From an uncultured Propionibacteriaceae bacterium (lineage in GTDB: Bacteria > Actinomycetota > Actinomycetes > Propionibacteriales > Propionibacteriaceae), in the NCBI GenBank assembly GCA_938046585.1, contig CALIWR010000009.1, forward strand, positions 60,837-124,836: a stretch of 64,000 nt of DNA, in the 5' to 3' direction. Under the pieces are notes generated by a model that was given only the letters and a program-made list of their open reading frames with translations, made no database searches and was not told the DNA's origin. The position numbers and the translations under genes were made by a program. The stretch's first letter is position 1. Each line of letters opens with the position of its first letter. Below are positions 1 through 9,335 of this stretch, in pieces.

Positions 1-1749
1 GAGCAGGCGACCCGGGACCAGGAGCCGCAGCCGACGACAGTCCCCGAACCAGCCCCGCAACGGGTCCTGGCCCCGGCCCGAGCGGCCCTGGTTGTGGGGG
101 GTGTCGCGCAGGGGGTGTTGTCCCTGCTACAGATCGTGCCGTTCCTCCTGTTCGCCGAGGTGGCCCGGCTTTTCCTGCGCGGCGCCGGGCGGGACGAGTT
201 CACCGCGCTGGGTTTTACGGCCCTGCTGATCATGGCCCTCAGCGCCGGTGGTACCACGGCGCTGCTGCTGGGCATGCATCTTTACGATGCCCGGTTCGCG
301 GCCATGGTACGGCGGCGGCTGATGGACAAGCTGCGTACCCTGCCGCTGGGCTGGTTCTCCCGCCGTAAAGCGGCGGATGTGAAGACCTTGGTCGGCGACG
401 ATGTGGCCGCGTTGCACTACCTGGTCACCCATTCAGTGCTCGACCTGGTGGCGGCGGTTGTCACCCCCGTCGCGGTAGTGGGGTATCTCTTCGTGGTGCA
501 GTGGCGGCTGGCCCTGGTCCTGCTGCTGCCCCTGGTCCTGTTCCTCTTCGTGATGATCCGAATCTCGCGTCGCGACGCCGATAAGACCGCGACCGTGCAG
601 CGTACCTCGGCGTTGGTTTCGGGGCAGGCGCAGACCTTCCTCAGCACGGTCGACCAGGCCCGGGTCTTCGGGCCGAGGGCTGTGGTCGACTTGCCGGGCA
701 CGCTGCGGCGGATGGGGGACTTCGTGGCGCAGTGGCAGGACGAGACCGCGCTGGCGAAGACCCAGGCTGTCATGATCAACCGTCCAACAACCGTGCTGGG
801 TCTGCTGGTGCTAGCCGGGTGGGGTTTCATCTCGGCAGGCTGGATGCGCCCGGAGGAACTGATTGTTTTCCTGATCGTGGGCGCCTCGTGCGGCTCCCAG
901 CTGCTCGGGATCACCTCGAGCATCGGTGTTCTAACCCAGGCTTTCACGGCCCGCGACGCCGTGGAGTGGCTGCTGAGTACCCCGAGCCTGGCTCCCCCTT
1001 CCGGCCGGCCGGCGGCCCCGGGGCATGTCCGGTTCGCCGGTGTCCGGTTCGGCTACGGGGCGGGGCCGACGGTGTTGCCGGACCTGGACCTGGAACTCGA
1101 GGCGGGCCAGGTCACGGCCCTGGTCGGTCCCTCGGGCGCCGGCAAGTCGACGGTGGCCGCGTTGCTGGCGCGGATGTGGGATCCGCAGGCCGGCACCGTC
1201 AGCATCGACGGGGTCGACATTCGCGAACTCACCTGCGATGAGCTGTACGCCAAGGTGGCGATCCTGCTGCAGGACGTTCAGCTGTTGCGGGCCAGTGTCC
1301 GTGACAACATCGCTCTCAGCCGCCCGGACGCCACCGACGACCAGGTACGGGCGGCGGCGACGGCGGCGCAGATCCATGAGCGGATCATGCAGTTGCCGCA
1401 GGGATACGACACGATCGTCGACAACAGCCGGTTCTCCGGCGGGGAACGGCAGCGGATCGGGATCGCCCGGACCCTGCTCGCTGACACCCCGATCGTGATC
1501 TTGGATGAGGCCACGGCCGCCGCCGACCCCGACTCCGAGTGGGCGATCCGGCAGGGGCTGGATCAGCTGCTCCAGGGACGTACCGTGCTGATGATCGCTC
1601 ACCGGCTGCACACGGTCCGCGGCGCCGACCGGATCGTCGTCCTGCGCGATGGCCGGATCGTCGAGTCCGGCACCCACCAGGAATTGTTGGCACAGGAGGG
1701 CACGTACGCCGAACTGTGGCGCGTCGGTGCCGGGCAGGGAGGACTCTGA
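1..1749 (+). CDS. ABC exporter half-transporter (TMD-NBD), 5' end outside window
   Basis: The reading frame is open from base 1, so the true start probably lies upstream; a GTG at 94 is only an internal candidate. The N-terminal part holds about six hydrophobic segments. The C-terminal ATPase shows Walker A GPSGAGKST, signature SGGERQR, Walker B VILDEATAA and an H-loop IAHRL. It belongs to the fused membrane-ATPase exporter family that includes IrtA/IrtB and YbtP/YbtQ. The next gene overlaps by one base and encodes a second half-transporter, so the two probably form a heterodimer. The acyltransferase and thioesterase downstream suggest siderophore export or import of its ferric form; the substrate is inferred. 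Confidence 0.88.
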   Translation, partial: EQATRDQEPQPTTVPEPAPQRVLAPARAALVVGGVAQGVLSLLQIVPFLLFAEVARLFLRGAGRDEFTALGFTALLIMALSAGGTTALLLGMHLYDARFAAMVRRRLMDKLRTLPLGWFSRRKAADVKTLVGDDVAALHYLVTHSVLDLVAAVVTPVAVVGYLFVVQWRLALVLLLPLVLFLFVMIRISRRDADKTATVQRTSALVSGQAQTFLSTVDQARVFGPRAVVDLPGTLRRMGDFVAQWQDETALAKTQAVMINRPTTVLGLLVLAGWGFISAGWMRPEELIVFLIVGASCGSQLLGITSSIGVLTQAFTARDAVEWLLSTPSLAPPSGRPAAPGHVRFAGVRFGYGAGPTVLPDLDLELEAGQVTALVGPSGAGKSTVAALLARMWDPQAGTVSIDGVDIRELTCDELYAKVAILLQDVQLLRASVRDNIALSRPDATDDQVRAAATAAQIHERIMQLPQGYDTIVDNSRFSGGERQRIGIARTLLADTPIVILDEATAAADPDSEWAIRQGLDQLLQGRTVLMIAHRLHTVRGADRIVVLRDGRIVESGTHQELLAQEGTYAELWRVGAGQGGL

Positions 1750-3449
1750 TGGTGCGTCATCTGCACGCGGTCACGCCCGGGCGTGACTTCTGGGGCTACC
1801 TGGTGTTGGCTGTCTTCTCCGCAACCGTCCAGGCGGCTGCGGTGCTGACGTTGTTCCCGCTGGGCCGGTCCCTGTTTGGCGGCTCCCCGGCCAGCGGTGC
1901 GCCGTGGGTGGCGGCGCTGCTGGGCCTGATCGTCGGGGCTTGGGCTGTGGATGTCCTCGCAGCCCGGCGCGGGCTGCGCCTCGGGGTCGCCGTGATGCGC
2001 GCCATTCAGCGGCGTACCCCTGAGGCGATCCTGGCGTGGCCGGACGTGAGCCCCCAGCGGGCCGCTGCGCTGCGTAGCCTGATGGCTGATGGGGCCACGC
2101 AGGCCACGTCCGGGGTGATTCTGCTGGTGACCCCGGTGGTGACCGCCGTGGCGTTCACGCTGGCGCTGGGGTTGGGGCTGCTGAGCGTTTCTGTCCCGGT
2201 CGCGGTGGTGACGTTGGCTGGCGGGCTCCTGGCCCTGGCAGCGTTGTGGGCCAGTACCGCGGTGGAGTCCCGGGCGCAGCGTGGCTATACCCAGGCCACC
2301 GAGGAACTCGACGATCGGCTGTTCGAATTTGCCTGGGCGCAGCCGTCGCTGCGTACGGCGCGTAGCCTGTCGCTGGGTAGCCGGCTGGTGGAGCAGGCCA
2401 TCGGGAGGACCCGGTCTCGGGTATTGCGGCTGCTGTTGTGGCAGATCCCCGGCGAGTTCCTGTTCAGCCTGGTACTCCAGGTGGTGCTATTCGGCTTCGG
2501 TGGTACGGCGTGGCTGGCTTTTGAGGCCGGCGCGATCGACGCGGTTACCGCAGCCGTCCTGGTCATTGTGCTGCTACGGGTCCTGGAACAGGTCACGACC
2601 GTGGCCGGGACGGTCTCGGGAGTGGTCGCGATCAACCGCAGCCTCGCCGAGGTCCGCGCCATCGTCGACACCGTCCCTGCTGCCCCCCCGGCCCCGTTGC
2701 CCGAGGCGCCACGGGTGCAGGCCCGGGGCTTGCGGCTGACCTATCCCGACGGCGGTGTCGGGCTGATGGATGTGGACCTTGACCTGCTGCCGGGAACTGT
2801 CACCGTGGTGGTGGGGGGTTCCGGGTCGGGCAAGACCAGCCTGATCCGGGTCCTGGCAGGGTTGAGAGCTCCTGACGCGGGCACCGTCACGCTGGCTGAT
2901 GCCGATCCCGCCGGGGACCCGACAAACTGCCTGCGGGGCAACGCCGCCGTGGTCTTCCAGGACACGGTCCTGACCGACGCGTCGCTGCGGGACAACCTGT
3001 TGGCCATCGACCCGGACCTTAGCCAGGCCGATCTCGACCAGATCGCGCAGGCCGCCATGGTGACCCCCATCCTGGAGAGCACCCCCACCGGCTGGGACAC
3101 CCCCGCCGGTGAACTGGGCGGCCAGCTCTCCGGGGGGGAACGGCAGCGGATGGGTATCGCCCGGGCCCTGGCGAAACGGGCCCGCCTGCTCCTGATCGAC
3201 GAGGCGACTTCGGCCCTGGATACCCGCAACGAGCGCGCCATCGTGGACAGCATCGCGCGGATCCGTGACGATCACACCACCGTGGTGGTGACGCATCGGC
3301 CTGCGATGCTGGAAGTCGCCGATACCGTTGTCGTGATGCGGGAGGGCCAGATCGTCGAGCAGGGTCCCCCGGACGCCTTGGAGGCGGCCGGCGGGGAGTA
3401 CGCCAAGCTGCTGACGCAGTGGCGGGCCGCCGCGCAGTGGAGTGTGTGA
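1749..3449 (+). CDS. ABC exporter half-transporter (TMD-NBD), partner of the preceding gene
   Basis: The ATG at 1749 overlaps the upstream TGA (TGATG), which favours this start over earlier in-frame codons and gives 566 residues. Hydrophobic segments fill the first 300 residues. The ATPase has Walker A GGSGSGKTS, signature LSGGERQR, Walker B LLIDEATSAL and H-loop VTHRP. Sequence and order match paired siderophore transporters such as IrtAB or YbtPQ. Both ATPase sites look intact in this gene and in its neighbour, so no degenerate half is evident. Confidence 0.9.
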   Translation: MVRHLHAVTPGRDFWGYLVLAVFSATVQAAAVLTLFPLGRSLFGGSPASGAPWVAALLGLIVGAWAVDVLAARRGLRLGVAVMRAIQRRTPEAILAWPDVSPQRAAALRSLMADGATQATSGVILLVTPVVTAVAFTLALGLGLLSVSVPVAVVTLAGGLLALAALWASTAVESRAQRGYTQATEELDDRLFEFAWAQPSLRTARSLSLGSRLVEQAIGRTRSRVLRLLLWQIPGEFLFSLVLQVVLFGFGGTAWLAFEAGAIDAVTAAVLVIVLLRVLEQVTTVAGTVSGVVAINRSLAEVRAIVDTVPAAPPAPLPEAPRVQARGLRLTYPDGGVGLMDVDLDLLPGTVTVVVGGSGSGKTSLIRVLAGLRAPDAGTVTLADADPAGDPTNCLRGNAAVVFQDTVLTDASLRDNLLAIDPDLSQADLDQIAQAAMVTPILESTPTGWDTPAGELGGQLSGGERQRMGIARALAKRARLLLIDEATSALDTRNERAIVDSIARIRDDHTTVVVTHRPAMLEVADTVVVMREGQIVEQGPPDALEAAGGEYAKLLTQWRAAAQWSV

Positions 3450-3457
3450 GGTCAGCG

Positions 3458-4096
3458 GTGTTGCCTCGACTACGAACTGACGTGCCGGCCGACTGGGTCC
3501 TGCCGGATTCCCCGCCGGTGCCGGATCTGCCCGCGTACACACTGCCGCGGCTGGGGCATGGTGATGTCACAGTGCGGGTGGCGGATCCGCAAGCTGACGC
3601 CCCGGTGGTCGCCGCGTGGATGTCGCGGCCTCATCTGGTGGACACCTGGGAGCAGCCCTGGCCGGCGTCGCGGTGGGCCGACCAGTGGCGCGAGCAAGTG
3701 GCGGATACCTATTCGGTGCCCTTGCTGATGCTGTACCAAGGGGTGCCGGTGGGATACCTGGAGATCTACCGTCCCGGCCGGGACGAGGTGGGCCGTTGCT
3801 ATCGGTCCGAGAGTCACGATCTCGGTTTTCACATCGCGGTGGGGGAGCCGGGACTGACGGGCCGGGGGATCTTCTCGCGGCTTATGCCGGTGCTGGCTGA
3901 TGCGATGCTGGACGCCGACCCGTCGTGTCAGCTGGTGGTCGTGGATCCCGCCGTGGGCAATCAGCGGATGCATCGGGCGCTGCTGAACAACGGCTGGAGC
4001 GGCGGCGCCGAGAGACAGCCGCGGCCAGATCGGCGGATTCGGCTGTTCTACCGTGGCGTCGATACCGTGGACCCGACCAGCAGGGGACTTGTATGA
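3458..4096 (+). CDS. GNAT-type siderophore acyltransferase (IucB/MbtK-like)
   Basis: This 212-residue protein resembles the Acetyltransf_8 family, in which IucB, RhbD and MbtK acylate the N6-hydroxylysine or hydroxy-diamine arm of a siderophore. The acyl-CoA binding stretch is GLTGRGIFSRLM, and a HLVDTWEQPW segment is typical of the family. GTG 3458 is preceded by GAGG at a 6-base gap; GTG 3446, overlapping the upstream stop, is the alternative start. It is translationally coupled to the thioesterase. Family assignment is fairly sure, the exact substrate unknown. Confidence 0.8.
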   Translation: MLPRLRTDVPADWVLPDSPPVPDLPAYTLPRLGHGDVTVRVADPQADAPVVAAWMSRPHLVDTWEQPWPASRWADQWREQVADTYSVPLLMLYQGVPVGYLEIYRPGRDEVGRCYRSESHDLGFHIAVGEPGLTGRGIFSRLMPVLADAMLDADPSCQLVVVDPAVGNQRMHRALLNNGWSGGAERQPRPDRRIRLFYRGVDTVDPTSRGLV

Positions 4097-4848
4097 ATCC
4101 CGCGTCGTGGTTGGTCCGGCTGAGTCGACCAGCTTCTGACAGCCCCACTCTCCTTATCTGTCCCCATGCCGGTGGCGGTCCGATGTTCTATCGCGAGCTC
4201 GCCGCAGTGCTGGGTGACCGGCTGACCGTGTGGGCGGTGAACTATCCCGGACGGGAGCGGCAGGTACGGGTCCCGTTGCCTGAATCCCTGCCGGCGCTGG
4301 CGGATTCTGTCGCGCAACAGGCGATCTGGCGGTTGCCGGGAGCCCTCGTGCTGCTGGGGCACAGCATGGGTGCTGTTGTCGCCCACGAGGTCGCCAGACG
4401 CCTGCCGGATCAGGTTCAGGCGGTGATCGTTTCGGCACACGCCTCGCCTCTGGCGCAGCGAGTGGATCGGGGACTGCACCTGGCCAGCGACGAGACCCTC
4501 CTGCAGCAGGTCGAATCCCTGGGGGCCTCGCCGACGGGGCTGCTGCGGCACCCGGAATTCGGTCAGTATCTGCTGTCGGTGCTGCGACAAGATTTCCAGA
4601 TCACCGAGACTCACCAGCCCTGCACCGAGCCGTTAGATATTCCCCTGGTCGCTTACGGGGGAGACCAGGATCTGGTGGCTCCTCCGGAAAGCCTGCGGTC
4701 CTGGGAGCGGATGACTACGGCCCGGTTCCGGTGGCGCATCTTCCCCGGTGGCCATTTCTATTTCCTGGGAGACCTCGCGGCGACGGCCACACAGCTGCAT
4801 CACGATGTGATGTGGTGTCTGGCATCCTCGTCATGCCCGCCTGGGTGA
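4093..4848 (+). CDS. Type II thioesterase of a nonribosomal peptide pathway
   Basis: An alpha/beta hydrolase of 251 residues with the nucleophile elbow GHSMG (Ser91), the early oxyanion motif PHAGGG and a C-terminal catalytic His near 221 in GGHFYF. Type II thioesterases remove wrong acyl groups from carrier proteins of NRPS or PKS assembly lines. The ATG overlaps the previous stop as ATGA, so it is the last gene of this operon fragment. It supports reading the left edge of the window as the end of a siderophore NRPS cluster. Confidence 0.9.
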   Translation: MNPASWLVRLSRPASDSPTLLICPHAGGGPMFYRELAAVLGDRLTVWAVNYPGRERQVRVPLPESLPALADSVAQQAIWRLPGALVLLGHSMGAVVAHEVARRLPDQVQAVIVSAHASPLAQRVDRGLHLASDETLLQQVESLGASPTGLLRHPEFGQYLLSVLRQDFQITETHQPCTEPLDIPLVAYGGDQDLVAPPESLRSWERMTTARFRWRIFPGGHFYFLGDLAATATQLHHDVMWCLASSSCPPG

Positions 4849-4860
4849 GACGATGATGCC

Positions 4861-5541
4861 ATGAGGCACGTACCCGACCGTTCTGCCGACGACGCCGATA
4901 AGGAAGACGAATACCTCGACGACGAGGACCTGTCGGCGGATGACGATGATGACGGTGAGGACCTGTCGGATGATGACGAGGGCCCATCAGATGAGGCGAG
5001 GAGTTTCCCTTTCCGGGGTGCGGTCCCGGTCCTGCTGATGCTGCTGATCTGGGGGGTGGGGGCCTGGGTGTGGTGGAATGTCGCCATCGGGTACGGCTGG
5101 AACCAGTCGTCGATCCATCTGCGCAGCGGCACCATGACCGTCGCCTCCTGCCACCGCTCACCTGCCCACGCCTTCATGCTCTACACCTGCTCGGGTGCTG
5201 TCCGGCTGGCCCCGGAGGACACCTGGCAGCCAGGTTCGGCGCGGCTGCTGCGCGACCGCCAGGTGAGACTGCTCTCACGAACCCCGCTGAGCGGCGAAGT
5301 GGACTTCTTCACCTTCGACCCGCGCGGGTCTCAGCGAGACTGGTCATCCAACAGCGTCACTGAGGCTGCAATGCCAATGTCGCAAGAGATTCACAAAGCC
5401 ACCTGGGGTGTGATCTGGCCACCGCTGGCGACAGGGATCGGGGTTCTGGTCGCGGGTGTTCTGATGGCGATCGGGGCCCACCGGATCCTGTCCATCTGGG
5501 ATATGAACCTTCCAAGGCGTACGCTACGCCCCCATGACTGA
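4861..5541 (+). CDS. Membrane protein with acidic N-terminus and two TM segments
   Basis: 226 residues. Residues 1-50 are very rich in Asp and Glu and should be cytoplasmic. A hydrophobic segment follows at about 56-80, then an outer domain with Cys residues (ASCHRSPAH and YTCSGAV), then a second membrane segment near 178-205. The outer domain resembles that of the protein at 60764-61309 (ISRCHPHQW and YWCEATV), so the two are distant paralogs. Function unknown. Its stop overlaps the start of the YbaB-like gene, so it may be cotranscribed with cassette A. Confidence 0.7.
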   Translation: MRHVPDRSADDADKEDEYLDDEDLSADDDDDGEDLSDDDEGPSDEARSFPFRGAVPVLLMLLIWGVGAWVWWNVAIGYGWNQSSIHLRSGTMTVASCHRSPAHAFMLYTCSGAVRLAPEDTWQPGSARLLRDRQVRLLSRTPLSGEVDFFTFDPRGSQRDWSSNSVTEAAMPMSQEIHKATWGVIWPPLATGIGVLVAGVLMAIGAHRILSIWDMNLPRRTLRPHD

Positions 5542-5938
5542 TGAACTCGACCCTCACTTGCTGGGTCCGGCGGCCCGTGATCCGCAAGCCTGGCTGACCG
5601 CTTTCCGGGCCCATGCCGAAGACCTCATTCGACAAGGTGAGGCCGCGCAAGAGGCGCTGGCGGCCAACGAGGTGACGGTCGAAAACAAGCTGATGCGGAT
5701 GACCCTGAGTTCTGGAAACTCAATCAAGGAGATCACTTTCCTGCAGGATGCCAGCCGGGCCAGTTCCTCGGAATTGACGATGTCATTCCGAGAACTGTAC
5801 GCAAAGGGAGGCGCGCAGGTATCGCAGGGCACCCGTTCGGTGCTGGTCGGTCTGGCCGGGGAGGATGACCCCTCTCTGGAGGCTTTCGATCGGCAGACGC
5901 CCGAGGACGTGAAACTGGCTATGGAGGAGTCGCGATGA
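5534..5938 (+). CDS. YbaB/EbfC-like protein of T7SS cassette A
   Basis: A 134-residue mixed helix/strand protein with the pattern of YbaB/EbfC-type proteins: an N-terminal helix, a central two-strand hairpin (NKLMRMTLSSGNSIKEITF) and a C-terminal helix. Related proteins (EspL in mycobacteria) accompany ESX-1 substrates and probably act as chaperones; that role is inferred here. It overlaps the EspC-like gene by ATGA. Equivalent genes at 13297 and 30981 start the same three-gene order. Confidence 0.6.
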   Translation: MTDELDPHLLGPAARDPQAWLTAFRAHAEDLIRQGEAAQEALAANEVTVENKLMRMTLSSGNSIKEITFLQDASRASSSELTMSFRELYAKGGAQVSQGTRSVLVGLAGEDDPSLEAFDRQTPEDVKLAMEESR

Positions 5939-6258
5939 GCGAGACCACCTCGTGGGATCTGGCGGAGTTCCGGAAGCATTCTGGTCGGCTGGGTGAGGTG
6001 GCCGCTAAGGTGGAGGCTGCCGCAGGCAAGGCGAAGGAGGCACAGGACAGCAACGGGCAGGCTTTCGGGATCCTGTTCGGGTCGATCGTCGCGCCGCTGC
6101 TGAACCTAGTCTGCGGCGACACCGAGGAGTACGCACGCAAACTCGCCGAGGCCGTCAGCAACAGCGCGGAGAACATCGACCGGACCGCCAAATCCTACGA
6201 GCAGTCGGAGCAGGACCGCGCCGATTCGCTGGTCGAAGTCGACTGGATGCTCGGGTAG
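5935..6258 (+). CDS. EspC-like small helical T7SS protein, cassette A
   Basis: 107 residues, almost fully helical by composition, fitting the ESX-1 secretion-associated EspC-like family (helical hairpin). It starts with a W at residue 7 in TSWDLAEFRKHSG, has a hydrophobic centre around 42-58 (ILFGSIVAPLLNLVCG) and an acidic tail. It follows the YbaB-like gene with a 4-base overlap. Equivalent proteins occur at 13722 and 30562, so the trio is a repeated module. It may be a co-substrate delivering the larger protein to a type VII secretion system encoded elsewhere. Confidence 0.62.
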   Translation: MSETTSWDLAEFRKHSGRLGEVAAKVEAAAGKAKEAQDSNGQAFGILFGSIVAPLLNLVCGDTEEYARKLAEAVSNSAENIDRTAKSYEQSEQDRADSLVEVDWMLG

Positions 6259-6270
6259 GGGGGATATCTG

Positions 6271-7317
6271 ATGGCAATCCTCAATGACACCGTGTCCATG
6301 TGTAAGAACTGGTCCGATGGTGAATTCAAATTCAATGACATTACCGGCGCGATCGCGGTGGGGACGGACCTGCTCTCCGCGGCGTTGGACCCGGTAGGGG
6401 CGCTGATCGCGGCCCCTCTGGGTGAACTGCTCGAGTTCATGGTCCATCACATCAAGTTCATCTCCGAGCCCCTGGCTAAGCTCGAGGGAAGCGATGAGCT
6501 GGTCGCCCAGCAGGCCAACAAATGGCGTGAGGTCGGCAAGGACTTCGTCGCCGCGGGGAACCTGCATGCGCAGGGCGTGAACGACATGTCGAGCTGGCAG
6601 GGTGATGCCTCGAAGGCCTACCACGTGTTCATGAAGGCCATCAACGAGGTCTTCGCCCAGGTGGACAAAGCGGCCCAGGGGATGGCGCTGGGCGTGGAGA
6701 TGGCCGGTGCCCTGGTGGGCGTCATCCGGGGCTTCATCTGGGATCTGATCACAGACCTGCTGACTAAGGCGATCGAGGGTGCGATCGCGGCCCTGGCGGC
6801 AGCGGTTCCTACGTTTGGATCATCCCTGGCAGCCTTCGCTGGCTGGTACACCCTGCATGTGGGGCGGATCGGGATGAAGATCTTCAAGTTCATCGAGAAG
6901 CTGCTCGCTAAGGCGGAGAAGTTCGCTTCTCGGTGCAAGCTCATCAGTAAGCGTATTAAGAAGGCCAAAGAGCGCTGCGCGAACATCTGCAAGCAGCTGA
7001 AGCATGCTGAGTTCAACCGCGGTCGTACGGTTTCATCGAAAACGCGTATCCCCAGAAGCAAACGCAGTACAGAGGTGCCTAAGGGATCCCTTCCTGGGGA
7101 CACGACTGCTCATCACAAGAGTGGCGTGAAGCCTAACGTCGGTACTCGTAAGAATCCTTGGTCGGTGGGTCCGGACGGAAGTTACACAGACATCGTCAAG
7201 GACGATGTGAAGAAGCTGCCGAAGAAATTCGTGGATGCTGCCAAGAAGAAAGGCCCGAAGATCGCGATGGACGCCTGGGAGGCAATGCAGCGCGAGCGGG
7301 TGACCCGGATCGAGTGA
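6271..7317 (+). CDS. WXG100-domain protein with basic C-terminal region, possible polymorphic toxin
   Basis: 348 residues. The first 150 residues form a long helical region with a WXG turn (SSWQGDASKAY), as in WXG100/ESAT-6-like proteins, followed by hydrophobic helices at about 145-200. From about 205 the sequence is Lys/Arg rich, with two Cys in ERCANICKQL and a His pair in TAHHKSG. Such fusions usually carry a toxin at the C-terminus, but I do not recognise the last 90 residues as a known toxin fold. No immunity-like gene follows; the next gene is an aldo-keto reductase. Confidence 0.65.
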   Translation: MAILNDTVSMCKNWSDGEFKFNDITGAIAVGTDLLSAALDPVGALIAAPLGELLEFMVHHIKFISEPLAKLEGSDELVAQQANKWREVGKDFVAAGNLHAQGVNDMSSWQGDASKAYHVFMKAINEVFAQVDKAAQGMALGVEMAGALVGVIRGFIWDLITDLLTKAIEGAIAALAAAVPTFGSSLAAFAGWYTLHVGRIGMKIFKFIEKLLAKAEKFASRCKLISKRIKKAKERCANICKQLKHAEFNRGRTVSSKTRIPRSKRSTEVPKGSLPGDTTAHHKSGVKPNVGTRKNPWSVGPDGSYTDIVKDDVKKLPKKFVDAAKKKGPKIAMDAWEAMQRERVTRIE

Positions 7318-7392
7318 CGCGTGGGCGTCGGTGCTCTCTCCAGGAGCGAGTTGGGCTAGCGTGGGAGCACATTCAACCGTGAGGGAGCACCG

Positions 7393-8436
7393 ATGCCGAT
7401 CCTGGACCCGTACCGCGCCGACCCGGACCGCTACGACGAGCGGATGCCGTACCGCAGGGTGGGGCGCTCTGGACTGAAACTGCCAGCGGTGTCGCTGGGA
7501 CTGTGGCACAACTTCGGCGATGACGTGCCCTTTGCCACCCAGCGCGACATCCTGCGCCGGGCTTTCGATCTGGGGATCACCCACTTTGACCTGGCCAACA
7601 ACTACGGCCCGCCGTACGGCGCTGCCGAGGAGAACTTCGCCCGGCACCTGAGGCGGGATTTTGCCCCGTACCGGGAGCAACTGGTGATTTCCACCAAAGC
7701 CGGCTGGGACTTCTGGCCCGGCCCGTACGGGGATCTCGGCTCACGCAAATACCTGCTGGATTCCCTGGACGCCTCGTTGCAGCGGATGGGGATCGACCAC
7801 GTCGACATTTTCTACCATCACCGCGCTGACCCGGATACCCCGCTCGAGGAGACTATGGGCGCCCTGGACTACGCGGTCCGCAGCGGCCGGGCCCGCTACG
7901 TCGGGATCTCCTCCTATTCGCCGAGCCGCACTCGTCAGGCGGTGGAGATCCTGAACGCGCTCGGGACCCCGCTGCTGATCCACCAGCCGTCCTATTCGAT
8001 GCTGAACCGCTGGGTCGAGGAGGGGTTGCTGGACACCCTCGACGAGCTCGGCGTCGGGTGTATCGCGTTCTCACCGTTGGCGCAGGGGATGCTCACCGAT
8101 AAGTACCTTCAGGGGATCCCTCAGGGGTCGCGAGCCGCCCAGGGTAAGTCGCTGTCGAAGGACCTGTTGACCGCGCAGAACCTGGAACGGATCGCGGCGC
8201 TGAACCGGATCGCAGCCGACCGGGGGCAGACGCTAGCTCAGCTGGCGATCGCGTGGGTGCTGCGGCGCCCCGAGGTGACGTCGGCGCTGATCGGCGCCTC
8301 GTCGGTCAGGCAGCTGGAGGACAGCGCAGCGGCGGTCACCGGGCTTGGTTTCAGCGAGGCCGAACTGGCGGCTATCGACGAGCACGCGCGCGACGGCGGG
8401 CTCAACTTGTGGGCCCGGCCCAGCCAGGTCGAGTGA
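7393..8436 (+). CDS. Aldo-keto reductase, YghZ-like (L-glyceraldehyde 3-phosphate reductase type)
   Basis: 347 residues. The aldo-keto reductase catalytic tetrad is visible: Asp66, Tyr71 (NNYGPPYG), Lys102 (STKAG) and His142 (FYHHRAD). The N-terminus MPYRRVGRSGLKLP and the WDFWPGPYGDLGSRK loop match the YghZ/Gpr subgroup, which reduces L-glyceraldehyde 3-phosphate and methylglyoxal using NADPH. A GAGGGAG ribosome site lies just before the ATG. It is a cytoplasmic single gene; the natural substrate is not shown by the sequence. Confidence 0.9.
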   Translation: MPILDPYRADPDRYDERMPYRRVGRSGLKLPAVSLGLWHNFGDDVPFATQRDILRRAFDLGITHFDLANNYGPPYGAAEENFARHLRRDFAPYREQLVISTKAGWDFWPGPYGDLGSRKYLLDSLDASLQRMGIDHVDIFYHHRADPDTPLEETMGALDYAVRSGRARYVGISSYSPSRTRQAVEILNALGTPLLIHQPSYSMLNRWVEEGLLDTLDELGVGCIAFSPLAQGMLTDKYLQGIPQGSRAAQGKSLSKDLLTAQNLERIAALNRIAADRGQTLAQLAIAWVLRRPEVTSALIGASSVRQLEDSAAAVTGLGFSEAELAAIDEHARDGGLNLWARPSQVE

Positions 8437-8475
8437 TCCGCACGCGGGTACGCAGCCAGGCGCCCCATACCCGTA

Positions 8476-9156
8476 TCACCGAACCGCGGAGGCCGGTGGT
8501 TCAGCAATGGTCACCGGTTCGTTGAACTTCGACAGCGTATAGGTGACCTTCAACGACCGATTCGTGAATTGACGGATTCGGTTCTGATCGTCGATCAGGA
8601 GCTCATGCGACAAGGACTTGTGCTTCTGTGTCGACTCGACGCTGTAGTGGTGGAGCTGTTCCTCGGCCAGGGTCTGGGGGCCGACATAGATCGCCCTCAC
8701 ATAGTGGACATCGCCGATCAGCTCGGCCGGCAGCTGATCCACCGTGCCCTTGAGCCAGGTGGTCGTCCCCTTGAGCCTGATGTATCGAGTGGTGCCGACA
8801 ATGACGATCTCCACCACCCCATTCTTCGTCTCCGTCTGCGTCGCGATCCTCGGTCGGGATCGGTCTCTCAGGTCGACCACTCCAGAGCCCGTGGATGACT
8901 CCCTCTCGCTGTGAAAGGTCACCTCGATCGCATAGCTGGTGACCTTGGCCATGGCGGCGTTCATCTGCGCGCTGAGGGCGGTGGATTCAACCGAACCAGG
9001 GTTGGGCCCAGTCCAGCTGGGCTGGGCCGGGCTGGCGGAACTCGCGGCGCTGGGTGTGGGGCTGGGGCTGGGGCTGGAGGGACTCGGCGTTGAACACCCG
9101 GCAGCCGCCAGCGCGCACACAACAGCGACGACGGCCACCCGAAGGCTGACAGACAT
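8476..9156 (-). CDS. Putative lipoprotein, LppX/LprG-like
   Basis: 226 residues with a lipoprotein signal peptide ending LAAAGC (lipidated Cys21), then a Ser/Pro-rich linker, then a beta-rich domain. The repeated strands (GSGVVDLRDRSRP, VEIVIVGTTRYIRLKG) recall the LppX/LprAFG fold, which binds lipids at the outer face of the membrane. It is paralogous to 9336-10046 over its whole length: both end NKPVTITEPPASEVQ or NEPVTIAEPPASAVR. The binding role is inferred from family. Confidence 0.75.
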   Translation of the reverse strand: MSVSLRVAVVAVVCALAAAGCSTPSPSSPSPSPTPSAASSASPAQPSWTGPNPGSVESTALSAQMNAAMAKVTSYAIEVTFHSERESSTGSGVVDLRDRSRPRIATQTETKNGVVEIVIVGTTRYIRLKGTTTWLKGTVDQLPAELIGDVHYVRAIYVGPQTLAEEQLHHYSVESTQKHKSLSHELLIDDQNRIRQFTNRSLKVTYTLSKFNEPVTIAEPPASAVR

Positions 9157-9335
9157 GATGGTGATCTCCTCGGCGAGGCTGTTAAGGGGGTCGCACCGAT
9201 CCTACGTCGCCGTCCGACGACCTCGCCAACACGATCTCAACCAACAGCCATCGACAGGCCCAGACTCGTCAGCTCGCCTGATCCTGGCCGGGCACGAGGC
9301 CGAACGCCCCCGGTGCCCGGCCGGAACCAGTCTCG

